Of a stretch of DNA of 64,000 nt, positions 25,239-36,970 are shown piece after piece. Each line of letters begins with the position of its first letter. Within the stretch, counting starts at the first letter, position 1. The notes beneath the pieces are model-generated. The model saw only the letters and a program-made list of their open reading frames with translations, did no database searches and was not told the DNA's origin. This stretch comes from Hemileia vastatrix. Lineage: Eukaryota; Basidiomycota; Pucciniomycetes; Pucciniales; Zaghouaniaceae. Made by a program: the position numbers and the translations under genes. The stretch is taken from the NCBI GenBank assembly GCA_030280995.1, contig JASXTE010000002.1, positions 39,908,183 to 39,972,182 on the forward strand, given 5' to 3'.

Positions 25239-26282
25239 AATAAAAAGTAAATTTTTTAAATAAAATACATAAAAAAATAAAAATGTGTTCAAATAAAATA
25301 TACAACACTCTTCAGCCAGTAAGAAACAGCCTTCCATTGTTACACATAGAAACAAAATCAAATGTTTCTTTCATCAACATTGGCCATGTTTCAATATTTT
25401 GAACCAAGTAAGATCAGGAAAAAGGTCACGGCTAAAAAATTGCATAATTAAAAGTCTCCCAATTTAATATGGTGCGGAGGTTCATATTTTAGAAATAGGT
25501 GGTGCACATTATAGTTTCCTTTAAAAAAATTCAAAAATGAATTAATTTTGGCGCAATGTAAATTTTAATGTGATGAGTGTATGTTTTTTAGCTACGTGAA
25601 ACATGGTAGCTAGAATTATGTGGCGTCAATTTTTTTTAGATGTGAATCTCAGTGTTCCACAAATGTGCATCTGTACAACATGCAGCCAAGTAAATTCTAG
25701 CTGGAATTAGTATATGCATAGGAAAAAATGATCATGCTGTGTACAGTGCCTTGGCAACATCATTCTTGGAATTTAGATGAAGTTTATCATATGACTTGGA
25801 GAGCTGCATTTTTTTGAAAATGTGATCAGTGAAAATTCATGATATATACATCTGTTTGCCACCCAATTTATTTTTCCTTTCTCTTTCTCACTTACCTTTT
25901 TCAAAAATTATCAATCATATTTTTGCTTTATCATTTTGAATTATTGGTACTATTTTCTTGACCTTATCTGATTACCGGTAAGCAAATTTTTCTTGCTATT
26001 GCATTTCATATCATTTTGGTTTGTTACACTTTTTTACACTTTTGACAAGTTAATCTAATGATTCTAATTCTGAATTTATTTTTATGGTATCTTTTACTGT
26101 ACCCTTTCGATTCATTATAAAATAATTCTTTTTCAGTTAACTTAAAGTTTTTTTATTTGTTTGTCAATTTACTTTTCTTTATTCCTTATCAAAAATGTTC
26201 AATTTATTTATCTAACCATTTATTTTTTAAAACAGTGATTATAAAATAAACTTTATAATTAATTTTGATCAATCAGCTACAA
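25239..26282. other. Upstream region of the Tet-like gene
   Basis: No open frame or repeat recognised. Pyrimidine-rich tracts at 25865-25900 and 26150-26230 precede the first ATG; this is where the promoter and leader of the gene should lie, but no specific element can be named. Confidence 0.45.
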
Positions 26283-28193
26283 ATGGAAGAAGATTTTATA
26301 GACATGTAAGTTCATGTTTTGCTTATCATTTTTCTATATTTCTTTAATACTTTCTCAACCATTATATTATTAATATGAAAAGTAAAACATCATCTCGTAC
26401 TTGCTGAAAGCATACAGGATAATGTTTTGCTTTTCATAATAATAATTAGATTGTTTGTACTTTACCTTTAATTTATGATTTTTAAGTTGTTTCAAAGTCT
26501 CGTACTTGCTGAAAGCATACAGGACAATGCTACAATTTAAAAATTAATAATTTATTGAAGTATAACTTTCTAAGTCAATATATTGATCAGAGCAAGATTT
26601 TTCATTTTATATATGTGGATATCATAATTCCATAAATTTTTTAATATTACTAGTGTATTGGAGTTATACTTTCATTATATTATTAATATTAAGTGTAGAG
26701 CCAAATCTCGTACTTTCTGAATGCATAAAGGATAAAGCTATACTCTTTATATGTATAATTTAATAAAGTATACCTTTGAAACGCTTTCTTAATATTTGAA
26801 ATAAAGAAAAAGTATATAAATTTACTAATATGTAGATATGCTAACTTTTGTATTTCTAATATTGAAGATATGATAAAGTTAAAGGTATCATTGACTGATA
26901 ATTGAAATTATGTTACTATTTTCTAATTTTTGATTTTTTTCTATTTTAAATCAAAATTGAATTCTCTTAGGATTGAACCATCAATGAGTAACGATTTGAA
27001 AAAAAAAAACGGCCAGGGAAGAACTCTAACAATAGGTGGGCGAAAGACATTGCTACTGGAATGAAACTTGTAAACGCTCTTGGAATGGATTCAAACAGGA
27101 AGAAGCCACATTTCTATGCACGATCTTATGCAAATAATATGACAGATTGCAATAATTATTACAATTTTTTTCCTGGATGTAGTATTTATAAACCAAAAGG
27201 TGTCTTAATACCTAATGTTCTTGTGCAGACTTTTGAAATTCATGAGCTCAAAGAACTAGATATGTTAGAAGCTACGGTGCGATGCATTAAGGATCTTTCT
27301 TACTGCGAACATGAAATTAAAAATAATGGTTATCATCAAAGAGCTGGTGGTTTTGGAAAAATGTTTGGTGGTGGCTTTATTTTAGATAGAAAGAAATCTT
27401 TACATATTCGTAAGTATCACTTTTTTTAATTTAAATACTGAATTTTTGAATGCTTTTCCTTGCAGATGAATACACTGATGATATTGTAAAAACAGATGAA
27501 TATAAAAAACGAATGAAGAGGATTGCAATGTACTTTGAATATTTTTTTAAAAAAATATCATATGTAAAGTACAATGAGGCAACTAATCTTTGCGCAAAAC
27601 TTGGTATTCCTGGATTTTCAAAAGTTTCTAGTGAAGAAGAGGGTGTACCGTTTGCTAGTAATTTAACTTGGACATCTGGAGGGAATGGTAATGGGTTCTC
27701 TAATGAGATTCATCTCGATAAGGATGCAAGTGAGTATACTTTAGGAATATTTTTTCCTAAAGATACAGAAAAAAACACCATTCATATGAAGTATGATAAG
27801 ACCCAACCACGACAAATAGGTGGAGAACTTATGTTTCCTGAAATTCGAAGTAAAATCAACTTTGAAGCAACTAATGGAATAACAGTGACATTATGGCCTG
27901 CCAATAAACTAAGGCATTTTACCTCAAGATGTCATGAAATTCCTGGCTTCACTAGGATAGGTTCTTCTATTCAAATCAACACTAGACTTTTTCATGCTAT
28001 AGAAAAGCTTAATGTTTTTGATATTGATATTTCAGAATACTTAGAAATTAAAAAAGAAAAATTTAGGTTAGAATATTTGATTAGTGCTTTGAGAGTTTTT
28101 TTGAAAAGAGATGACTTAATAGAGGAAGAAATAGAATCAGCAAAGTATTATTTATCTAATGTTAAGACAAATCTAAAAAATCTAGATATATAA
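26283..28193 (+). CDS. Tet/JBP-like 2OG-Fe(II) oxygenase (cargo of the giant element)
   Basis: Three exons fit GT-AG rules: 26283-26305 (MEEDFID), 26971-27409 and 27466-28193, stop TAA; about 396 residues. The C-terminal half has the double-stranded beta-helix signature of Tet-like oxygenases: the iron-binding HxD in GFSNEIHLDKDASEYTLGIF (about H237 and D239), the distal His in LRHFTS (about H305) and the 2-oxoglutarate Arg in FTRIGSSIQIN (about R318). Fungal members oxidise 5-methylcytosine in DNA. Downstream of the second ATG an 11-base A run puts the upstream exon one base out of frame with the rest; one more A, or two fewer, would restore it. This is either a sequencing slip or a real lesion; translation could alternatively start at the ATG at 27061, losing about 50 residues. 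The first intron contains a 31-nt motif repeated three times. It converges on the 693-aa gene. A pseudogene relative lies in E3 and E4. Confidence 0.82.
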
Positions 28194-28992
28194 ATATTAA
28201 AAATTTATATTATATATACACAACTTAATGCAAATTTAAACATGATAAATACTGGGAGTAGCTGTAACATTTTCAGTTTTGATAATTATAGTATTATCTA
28301 TTTTTTTTATTTGTGAAATAAAATAATTTTTTTTCATAATATTATAAGAAAATTTGATTTACTTTTGAGGAAATATATAAGTTGTGAAATCTTTAAATGT
28401 CATTTTTATTAAATTGGTAGCAAAGGTTCTAAAATAAAAAAAACTATAATAAAGAATTTGAAATATATTAGCCATAAAAATGTGCTTTTAATGCTACCAA
28501 ATTAACTGTATAGTATTTTAGGTCAAACAGGCTTATTAATAAAAAAGTTAATAATAAAGAGTTGAAGAAAGAATTTTGAATCAATAATAGATTAAATTGT
28601 ATTTTTTTAAGAATGTACTCATTTAATTATTTAAATTGTTCTACTTCTGATTAAAAATGTTACAATCAACGAAAATATTTGTAATAATTAATAGATTATA
28701 TAATATTAAAGGTAAAGTAACAAAACTAGAGCAGTTATCATATTTTTATATAAACAATAAAATATTTAAGAATTTAATACAAGTATTTGAAATCATATAA
28801 GTAGATTTTAAAATCTTTGTTATTGCTGGACTTACAATAATTTTTTTTAATAATTAATTTAGAAAATCATGTCAAAGGTTACTTAATAAATTTCAAAGAT
28901 GGTCACATTTTTGACGTATTTGAAGGAAAATAACTTGAATTATACAAGATATATCATATAGACAGAACTTTATCTATTTACATATTGGAATA
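28194..28992. other. AT-rich interval between convergent genes
   Basis: The 3' flanks of the Tet-like gene and of the opposite-strand 693-aa gene meet here. It should hold both polyadenylation regions; no other feature seen. Confidence 0.5.
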
Positions 28993-31423
28993 TTAATTTA
29001 TTGAAAGGCTATGTTTAGCAAAAAAAGGTGATACTGGCTGAATGGAGCTCCAGTGATTAAGAAAATCTGCAGAAATAGCCCTAGCAATTCCCGGAGGACT
29101 TGGGGTATTAAATTTTAAAGGAAATGGATCACACTTGCCTATAAAAGGTTTTATTAATGTTAAAATATAGTTATTTAAATTTTTCCAAATTATTTCTTCC
29201 ATCAAATGATTTTTTTTTTCATGTAAATTAAGAAACTTAACTTCTGATATTACCTCCAAGCAATCAGCTGCTGAAGCCAATCTATGATCTTGAGAGCTCA
29301 GAAATAAACCACGGACACCATGAATTATATAGAATGTGAAAGATTGATATCGGTGGTGGGAGTATTCAGAATTTATTTTGTTTAGTGCAGCCTTTTGTTT
29401 CTCTCTCATTATAGTCAGTTCAGTATTTTCGTTTTTCTCACTTGATTGTTGAGCTTCACTAGTCTTGCCACTTGATATTGTTGCAGCACAATATTTTGAT
29501 TTAAGAATGATAATTGACATAATTATATCAATGATAATATTGCTGATTTGAAGAAGAGTTGACATTGATATATCACGGGTTTGAAGTGCAGTGGGACCAA
29601 CTTCTAAGCAATCAGAAATCGGACTCTTCAGATTTGAAAGGTGAGCTAGAAGCTGAAGACCACGTTCAATTGGACAATCTGAGTTAATGTTTTGATGTGA
29701 TGGAAGCTGGCTGAATTCATGTGCGGTCAGATAAAGTGAAGATGATATAAGAGATACCCATGAAGAACGGCAGTGGTCACTTGGGATCATTAATCTCATG
29801 AGCATTCGGATAAGATTGGATTCAGGGTGATCCGTTTTCTTTGTTGAGGAAAGAATTTCAGTATTTAAACCATCAGGATCACATAAATCTTCCATTTTTT
29901 TGAAATCAATATTATCGAGTACCCATAGCTGTGAGCTATCAATCTCTAAAAAAATATTTGCTACAAAAGGAAAAAAAAAATAAGTAAAAGAACAAAAGTC
30001 AAGACTAAAAATTATGGTAACTTACATAACTCAGTAAGTTTTGAAAGCCAATCTTCTCCACAAGATTTTTCCCAATGAAAAGTAAACATTGGAATATTTG
30101 ACATGGGTTCTTGGGAAGAAGTAGAAGAGCGTAATTCGAGGAGAGTAACAATTTCCAACCACGACCTGAGGACCTTTGCCGTGCTGATTCTACCTTTATA
30201 AAAATTATGAATTTTACAGAATTCCTCCTGCACATCAGTTTCTTTTAGAACTGAGGGTGAATAAGTTAGAGGTTTTTTCGATATCTTGATTGGAGTTGAT
30301 TTCATTGGTAGAGAAGCTTTCAAAGAGGTCAAAGTAGGTAATTTAGGAGGTGATGGGTATTGCTTCTTAGAAATGAAGGAATTTGGTGATGAGCTGTTTG
30401 AATCATCATCTTTATCAAACATATCAACATGTCTTGAAGAAGATTTTAAACTTTGCTTTTTTTGATGAACAAGCATAGCTTCATATTCTGACAGTTGATC
30501 ATCGCTATTTTCATTGCTCTTTTCATCATCTTCATCAGGGAGAGGGCGTTTATGGATGGAACAATCTACAGCAGGTGAGTTTCTGGTACAAAATATCAAA
30601 AGAAAGATAAAAAGTACAATATGTAAGCAATAAAAGAGATATATGATTGAATTTTAAAGATAAAAGAATAACAATAAAAAAAAATGAAACAAGAATATAC
30701 TCATTATCAAAACCTTTGCTTTTTTTTTGAGATTTATTATTTGATACATCAGAAAATTCATTAGCAGAAGCCGGTTTAATACGTCGAACAAAAGAGGAGC
30801 CTTGGGATAATCTCTTTTTCTGGGAGCGGATAACAGGTGTTTCAAGATTTTCCTTAGAAGTTGAAGCATGAGTTGAAGCTGATGGTTCATCTGTCTCATC
30901 ATCATCCCTAATGACAATGACTTCATCAGGAGGAATCATACCCTCCTCATAAGCTACAAATATATATGAAGAAAAAAAAATATTAATAATCTTATCTACT
31001 AATTTAAAAGGAGAAAAAAAAGGTGATGAACATACATTTTTCAAGGCTTTTCACATATTGGAGTAAGTCATTACAAGGGTTAGATAAATATGAAGGAGAA
31101 GGATTATTGTTAAGGATCTTGACAAGCTCTTCTGTTTTATCTCTAGCCAATTCAAGTAAATTGCGATACTGAACTCTTGTTATTTCCTGCCTCTCATTGC
31201 TAAGTACAGGAGGGTTAGGTGCCATGCCATGTGGCAGACATGGTGCAAGCTCAAAAGCTTCAAAGCGAGTATCAATCAGAGAGTGGGATGAAACACATTT
31301 GGGTGCTGGAAAATCAAATTTTTGAAAAAAAAAGATATAGAACATAAGTGAAATATATAAATTAAGAGAGAGGAACATGATATACATACAAAGTGGAGGT
31401 GTAGGATTTTGTATACTAGACAT
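28993..31423 (-). CDS. Unknown 693-residue protein, five exons (cargo of the giant element)
   Basis: Exons 31423-31390, 31305-31036, 30953-30701, 30582-30026 and 29960-28993 join through GTATGT, GTATAT or GTAAGT donors and AG acceptors. All phases match, giving exactly 694 codons including the stop, so the gene is very probably real. I recognise no domain. Visible traits: a proline-rich start (MSSIQNPTPPL); a helical region around residues 60-100 (RVQYRNLLELARDKTEELVKI); a Ser/Asp/Glu/Lys-rich middle (about 110-260) that looks disordered and nuclear-localised, with basic clusters such as KKRLSQ and NKSQKKSKG; and a C-terminal half of hydrophobic helices. A stretch ISNIIIDIIMSIIILKS may be a buried helix or a single membrane segment. 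It is transcribed towards the Tet-like gene. A role in transposition or chromatin is only inferred from its location. Confidence 0.75.
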
Positions 31424-32275
31424 ATTGATTAATGAATATTAAAAAAAAGTATTCGATATCAAAAAATTATGATGTAATATGATGAATAATTATAAGAAAC
31501 TCTATTCTAGAAAATTGAAGTTGATAATTTAATAGGATAAAAAATTGAATAAGATTAAAATTAAAGTGAGGATGAAAGAAACAGAAAACATAAAGAGGGG
31601 GATTTTATATTATTTGAGCTTTTTTTAACATGTATTATTCATAGTGGGGTAAACTGAGTAACATGCTAAATCACAATCTGTTTATATTGAAGCGAAATTT
31701 GATGTAGCTAACAGAAAATACTAGTAATTCTTTGGGGACTTTTAGTGTGAAAAACAAATAATAACAAATGTATATCCCATATGCAAATTGCCACGGGTAA
31801 ATACAAAATTTTTTAAATTAGAATTTACTCCTAAACAGTGGAGATACACTTAATTAGTATATTATATGAAAAAAAAAGGATAATCCTTTATGAATATTTG
31901 TTAAATTTACTTTCAGATGACAATGCGAGATTCACATATATACTGATATGCCTCATCAAACAAGAAATGAATTATAAATATAAAATTGGTAACATTAGAA
32001 TTTAAGATAAGAATTTGTTTTTTAAGTGACAGGAGGAGTGTCAGGATAGGGTGTGGGCACCGTGACCAAACCTTTGATAAACTTGGATACAACTAAGGGA
32101 AAAAAAAAATTGAATAGTTTTATTTTGCAATATATCTTAGTCTGCACAAGATATTGCATTGTTGTCCCTAACTATACCAAAATTGTTACTTTTCAAAAGT
32201 TATAGGACTACTAAGTTGATAAAATATTATTATGAATCACCCAATGAAATACCTTAAGCAACATTCAAAATTATT
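31424..32275. other. Interval upstream of the 693-aa gene
   Basis: Presumed promoter side of the minus-strand gene. AT-rich, no repeat or open frame recognised, ending at the ATT target duplication of a nested MITE. Confidence 0.5.
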
Positions 32276-32536
32276 CACCACACAATATGGGGGGCGGACT
32301 TGCTAGCAAGTCCGCAACCTTGGACCCAAACTCACCATAGATTGAACACACATTGAGCTATTGATAAAGGAACCATACAATCAGGGATGAACACCACTCA
32401 GCAGAACAGTTTTAGGTGGGTGTTCAAGTAGAGTTCAGTATGGGTTCAGTCTGAGTTCAGTCTGAGTTCCATCTGAGTTCCATCTGAGTTCAGGTTGAGG
32501 ACTTGCTAGCAAGTCCACCCCCTATATTGCGTAGTG
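32276..32536. mobile_element. CACTA-type MITE, copy 2 (261 bp), target duplication ATT
   Basis: Nearly identical to the copy at 2768-3017: left end CACCACACAATATGG, right end reversed CACTACGCAATATAGG, subterminal palindrome GGACTTGCTAGCAAGTCC, same direct repeats of GAGTTCAGTCT type. Flanked by ATT on both sides (32273-32275, 32537-32539). It is nested within the giant element, so it inserted there after, or travelled with, the larger element. Confidence 0.9.
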
Positions 32537-32715
32537 ATTAAAATATTAATATTCAATTTGAGATTTGGATTAGCTAATTTTTCACAACTTACCACAGTTT
32601 TGATTAATATAATAAAACTTGAAAAAAATTGTTGAGATAACCTAGAAATGGGTGCAAGAAAATGATGAAACATATGACTTGAAACTTAACTCATACACTA
32701 TTGATAAACTTCATG

Positions 32716-34665
32716 GATCCTGATTAATTTCTATCGAAATTAATTTTGAGACTAGCATATTGAATTTTAGCTATGACCAAGTACTGTAAGTGCCATGGTT
32801 TGTATTCAATATATTGGTGTTGAAATTAATTTTGATAGGAATCAACAAGTATCACATGGCACCATGCATGAAACACTGACAGAAACCATCAAATTTATGA
32901 GGCAATGAACCTCATAATTTCGATCGAAATTAATATAGACCCCTGCATATTGAATACAAGCAATTTCACATGGACTACACAGACATAGATAAAATTCAAC
33001 ATGCATGGCTTAAAATTAATTTTGATCGAAATTAACCAAGGCATTAAAACATCAATTTTTATATGGTGTACTTGATCAAACCAGTTTATCTAACGGCTTA
33101 GCTTACCTATACTTATAGGAATTTTATGCATAGTCCATGTCCATATTAATTTCGATCGAAATTAATGTTGACTAATACATAATGAATACATGCTATGCCA
33201 CTTACACTTGCCAGGCATAGCTACCATTAAATATGCCAGTATCAAAAATTAATTTCGATCGAAATTAATGAGCATGATAATCATGAATTTCTGGAGTCAA
33301 CTGCTTATTTTTATGCATGGTGCCTTGCCAACATTAATTTCGATCGAAATTACTTTTGATACTGGCATATTGCATGTATATATGCCTGGAAAGTGTAAGT
33401 GGCATAGTGTGTATTCATTATGTATTGGTCAACATTAATTTCGATTGAATTTAATGTTGACATTTGCATATTGAACCCAAGCCAGAAAACAACCCAGAAG
33501 ATTCTTCATAAAACTTCCCATTAATTTCGATCGAAATTAAGGCTGACCATATACATATTGAATGGTAGTTATATCTGGTCTGAGTAAGCAGAGATTACTT
33601 ATATTCAATATGTATTGGTCAACATTAATTTTGATCAAAATTAATGAGCATTTTGATCATGAACTTTTTCAGTCAGTTAGTTGTTTCAATGCATAATGGC
33701 ATGCCAACATTAATTTTGATCAAAATTAATGTTGAAATGATATAATGCTTTTTTGCATGACATGTAAAGGACGGCAAGTATTTTTAAGTATTGAAATTTA
33801 CTATACATGTTGAGGGTAAATATAAAATTTACATATCCATATTAATTTCTATAAAAATTAATGTTGACCAATACATAATAAATAGTAGATATGCCTGGCT
33901 AGTGTAAGTGGCATAGCTTTTTTTCAATCTGCACTTGGCAACATTAATTTCGATCGAAATTAAGGTTCATGATTATCATCAATTTATTCAGTCAGTTGCT
34001 TACTGTTATGCATGGTAACATGTCAACATTAATTTTAATAAAAATTGAATTTGACATGCCACCAAGCATTTTTATGTAAGATGAAAAGTAGGGCACTCTA
34101 TTCTTAAGTAAACACATTACAATGCATATTGAGCATGTAAATATCATTTACACATTAATATTAATTTCAATCAAAATTAATGTTGACCAATAAACATTGA
34201 ACACAAGCTTTACAACTTACACACACCAGATATAACTACCATTCAATATGTATATGGTGCTCACTAATTTCGATCGAAATTAATGAGCAGTTTTATGAAG
34301 AATTTTTTGGGTCGTTTGCTGGTTTGGGTTCAATATGAAAATTTCAATATTAAATTCTATTGAAATTAATGTTGACCAATATGTAATGAATACACACTAT
34401 GCCACTTACACTTTCCAGGAATAGACACCATGCAATATGCCAGTATCAAAAGTAATTTTGATCAAAATTAATGTTGGCAAGGCACCATGCATAAAAATAA
34501 GCAGTTGACTCCAGAAATTCATGATTATCATGCTCATTAATTTCGATCGAAATTAATTTTTGATACTGGCATATTTAATGGTAGCAATGCCTGGCAAGTA
34601 TAAGTGGCATAGCGTGTATTCACTATGTATTGGTCAACATTAAATTCGATTGAAATTAATATGGA
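32716..34665. repeat. Array of ~20 copies of a CGATCG-centred palindrome in modular spacers
   Basis: The palindrome TTAATTTCGATCGAAATTAA and variants recur about every 85-130 bases, for example at 33145-33166, 33248-33269, 33333-33354, 33520, 33942, 34262 and 34536-34557. Decayed versions include TTTTGATCAAAA and TTTCAATCAAAA. The spacers are also repeated: a module of two palindromes with spacer GAGCATGATAATCATGAATT is seen at least three times in direct orientation. The block about 33157-33440 is present again inverted at about 34370-34660 with very high identity. No coding capacity. This is a higher-order satellite-like structure between the nested MITE and the 3' end of the next gene. The function is not evident; protein-binding, replication or recombination roles are possible. 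Confidence 0.9.
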
Positions 34666-34875
34666 TACATAAATGTGACATAAAGAGGTATGGACCATCA
34701 ATTTGTTGAAAATACATTTTTATATCTCATACATTATTTGTTTTTCTTAAATAAAATGTTACTCTCTCTCAATATCACTTTATAACATTTACCAAGCTGC
34801 TTTGAAAAAAAACAGAATACATAAAATTCAATATAAGATAGCTATATTACACAGAAGATCACCGTTACACCTAAG

Positions 34876-36553
34876 TTATGATGATGTTGATGCTCTATTA
34901 ATTGATTCCCGAATCTTTACCAGATCAATATCAGCTCCAACCCCAAGTGACTCACGTTCATTCACAGATAATCCTTGCAAAAATGTTGCTGAATAGCAAT
35001 TCTTGGGGAGGTATTTGGGAACATTGAATATACCATTTTGTGCAACTGTCCTTTCTGATGACCGTGAATATGTTTTTAATGCTGATTTTTTTTGAGCTGG
35101 TGTATGGGCTAAGTCCTTTGTCATCTTATCCATTTTTTTAAACAAATCATTGAGTTCAGGATTTCGCCATCCAGGAATAGCTCGGATAGGTGCAGTTGGG
35201 GCTGGTGCTGGGCCTTCCTTGATATCAGAGATGCACCTAGTATCATGAAAAAGCACAACAAAACCTGGCACATCACTGCAGAGATCTCTTGCTAACTTGT
35301 AGCGTGCACTAGCAATCTGAATTCCAACTAAATCAGCTTCATAATAACAAAAAGCAAAGTAAAATAAAAAACTTACCTTGGTCCGATAACGTTTTACTTG
35401 TGCCCTTGCCCTCTTTTCAATCTTTTCTCTTGCTACCCTTTCCTCTTCTTGCCCAAACAACCTTATCATCTCCTTCCCCTTATTAACTACCCATTTCTCA
35501 ATAACGCATTGAGTGAACTGAAGCTTTGACTGATCGATTGTATTCAAGGTGGTGAGCCATCTGGTACAGTGGTCGCATACTATGCTTCCCATGACTTGAT
35601 TCCAAGTTGATTCTGAAAAATCACGGCAAGTCCAATCATACGCGAATTTCCGAAAACCATTTTCTTGCAATTCATGCTCTAAGTTTCTTTTGACAGAAAG
35701 TGGGATTAGTGCTCCTCCTTTTAGTCCTCAAGGCTCAGGTGCTGGAAAAAATTCGGGTAGTCGAATTTTGGATCGCAAGAAGGCTATAGAATTGGTTATC
35801 AGAAATTGTCGATCAGCTGCAGAATTGGCACGGTTAGAAGATTGGACTTGGGTTAGGACAGTTTGAATGGTTTTTAGTTTGAATTGGCTCCAATCTTTCC
35901 AATTTTCAATCTCCAAAGGTGTTGGGCTCGCAGGATATTTTGATATTTGTGTTGGTCCCCCAAGACAATACTTCAGAAAGTGGTAAATATTTCTATTTAG
36001 ACTGTCCGAGCTCCTAGGGACATCATTCCTTCTAACTAAGCCTCTTACAGCCCTTAACCCCCGTTCTCGCTCATGAGACTCTGCTGAATTGAGTCTGTGG
36101 TAATCACTGATACCCATAATGATTGAGGGATTCACTAACAATTCAAATAAGTTAATTAAATTGGTTATTTTTCAATAAAAGAATACACTACAAATTTGAC
36201 TTACCTGCTCCACTTGTGCTTGCTCCTTGGTTAGGCTGAGCAGATGATGATTGGTCTCCAAAAAATTCCCTCAATACTTCACTAGCCCAATCTCTTCCTA
36301 GCTGATCAGCTTGCTGATTAGCACTTTCAGAAGCAGAAGGATGATTGGGATTAAAATTTCTTGGTTCTGAATGAGACTCTTGGCCTGGATTGGGATTAGG
36401 TGGTGGGTTAGGATTAGGTGGTACAGATTGAGATGCATCTGGAGGTGGATCAGCAGAGGGTGGTGGAGGAGTATTTCCAGTATTAGTATGTTGAGGCGGA
36501 AAACAATCAGAATCGGTTGGGTCAACAGACATCCCTTCAAAATTATCATCCAT
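34876..36553 (-). CDS. Unknown protein, paralogue of the gene at 41432; in-frame TGA inside
   Basis: Exons 36553-36205, 36134-35377 and 35316-34876 fit GT-AG splicing with matching phases. The frame contains one TGA (35728-35730) dividing it into 251 and about 263 residues, so it could be two products, a read-through product or a damaged gene. I see no GT donor that would splice the stop out. N terminus: acidic then very Pro/Asn/Ser-rich (PPNPNPPPNPNPGQES), probably disordered. The middle contains RGLRAVRGLVRRNDVPRSSD and YCLGGPTQISKYP. After the stop come FRKFAYDWTCRDFSESTWNQV, a basic helix (EEERVAREKIEKRARAQVKRY) and a C-terminal VPKYLPKNCYSATFLQGL motif. The region after the stop is homologous to the plus-strand gene at 41432-42552. 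Position next to the transposase suggests a second transposon protein (a TnpA-like role is speculation). Confidence 0.65.
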
Positions 36554-36970
36554 AATGAACTGTAATAAAATAAAATAAAATAAAAATAATCAGTTGTTAA
36601 AATTTATACCTATCAAAGCTAAAGTAAAAAAAGATACTATGTATATAGTCTTGTAAACGTGTATGTTCTCTTGTCGAAAAATAAAGTGAATAATATATAG
36701 CTATCAGCTAAAGTTGGAAGGTCAAACTATTTATAGTAGATGAATGAGCAAGAAGATCATTCATTAAGTAAAAATTTTATCATATTTCTCATTATCATGA
36801 TTTTATTTCTTTCATTCTTACATTTAAGATAAAAATGACTCATTGAAAGCATGGGTTCTCTTGCAATAAAAGCAACCAAAGTAATTGTTCACTGATTTAT
36901 GATAAGGTAAGTTGGATGCATTGCATTTTTTAATCGAGCATTGAATTATTTCTTTCACCATTTACAAATA

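Noticed and set aside
32716..34665. CRISPR-like appearance (regular palindromic repeats with spacers)
   Set aside because: Introns and a eukaryotic transposon context exclude it; spacers are themselves repeated and partly inverted, repeats vary, and no cas genes exist.
36298..36565. Overlapping open frames in the Pro/Asn-rich segment
   Set aside because: Low-complexity composition keeps other frames open; the frame MDDNFEGMS with a clean GT-AG junction is the gene.
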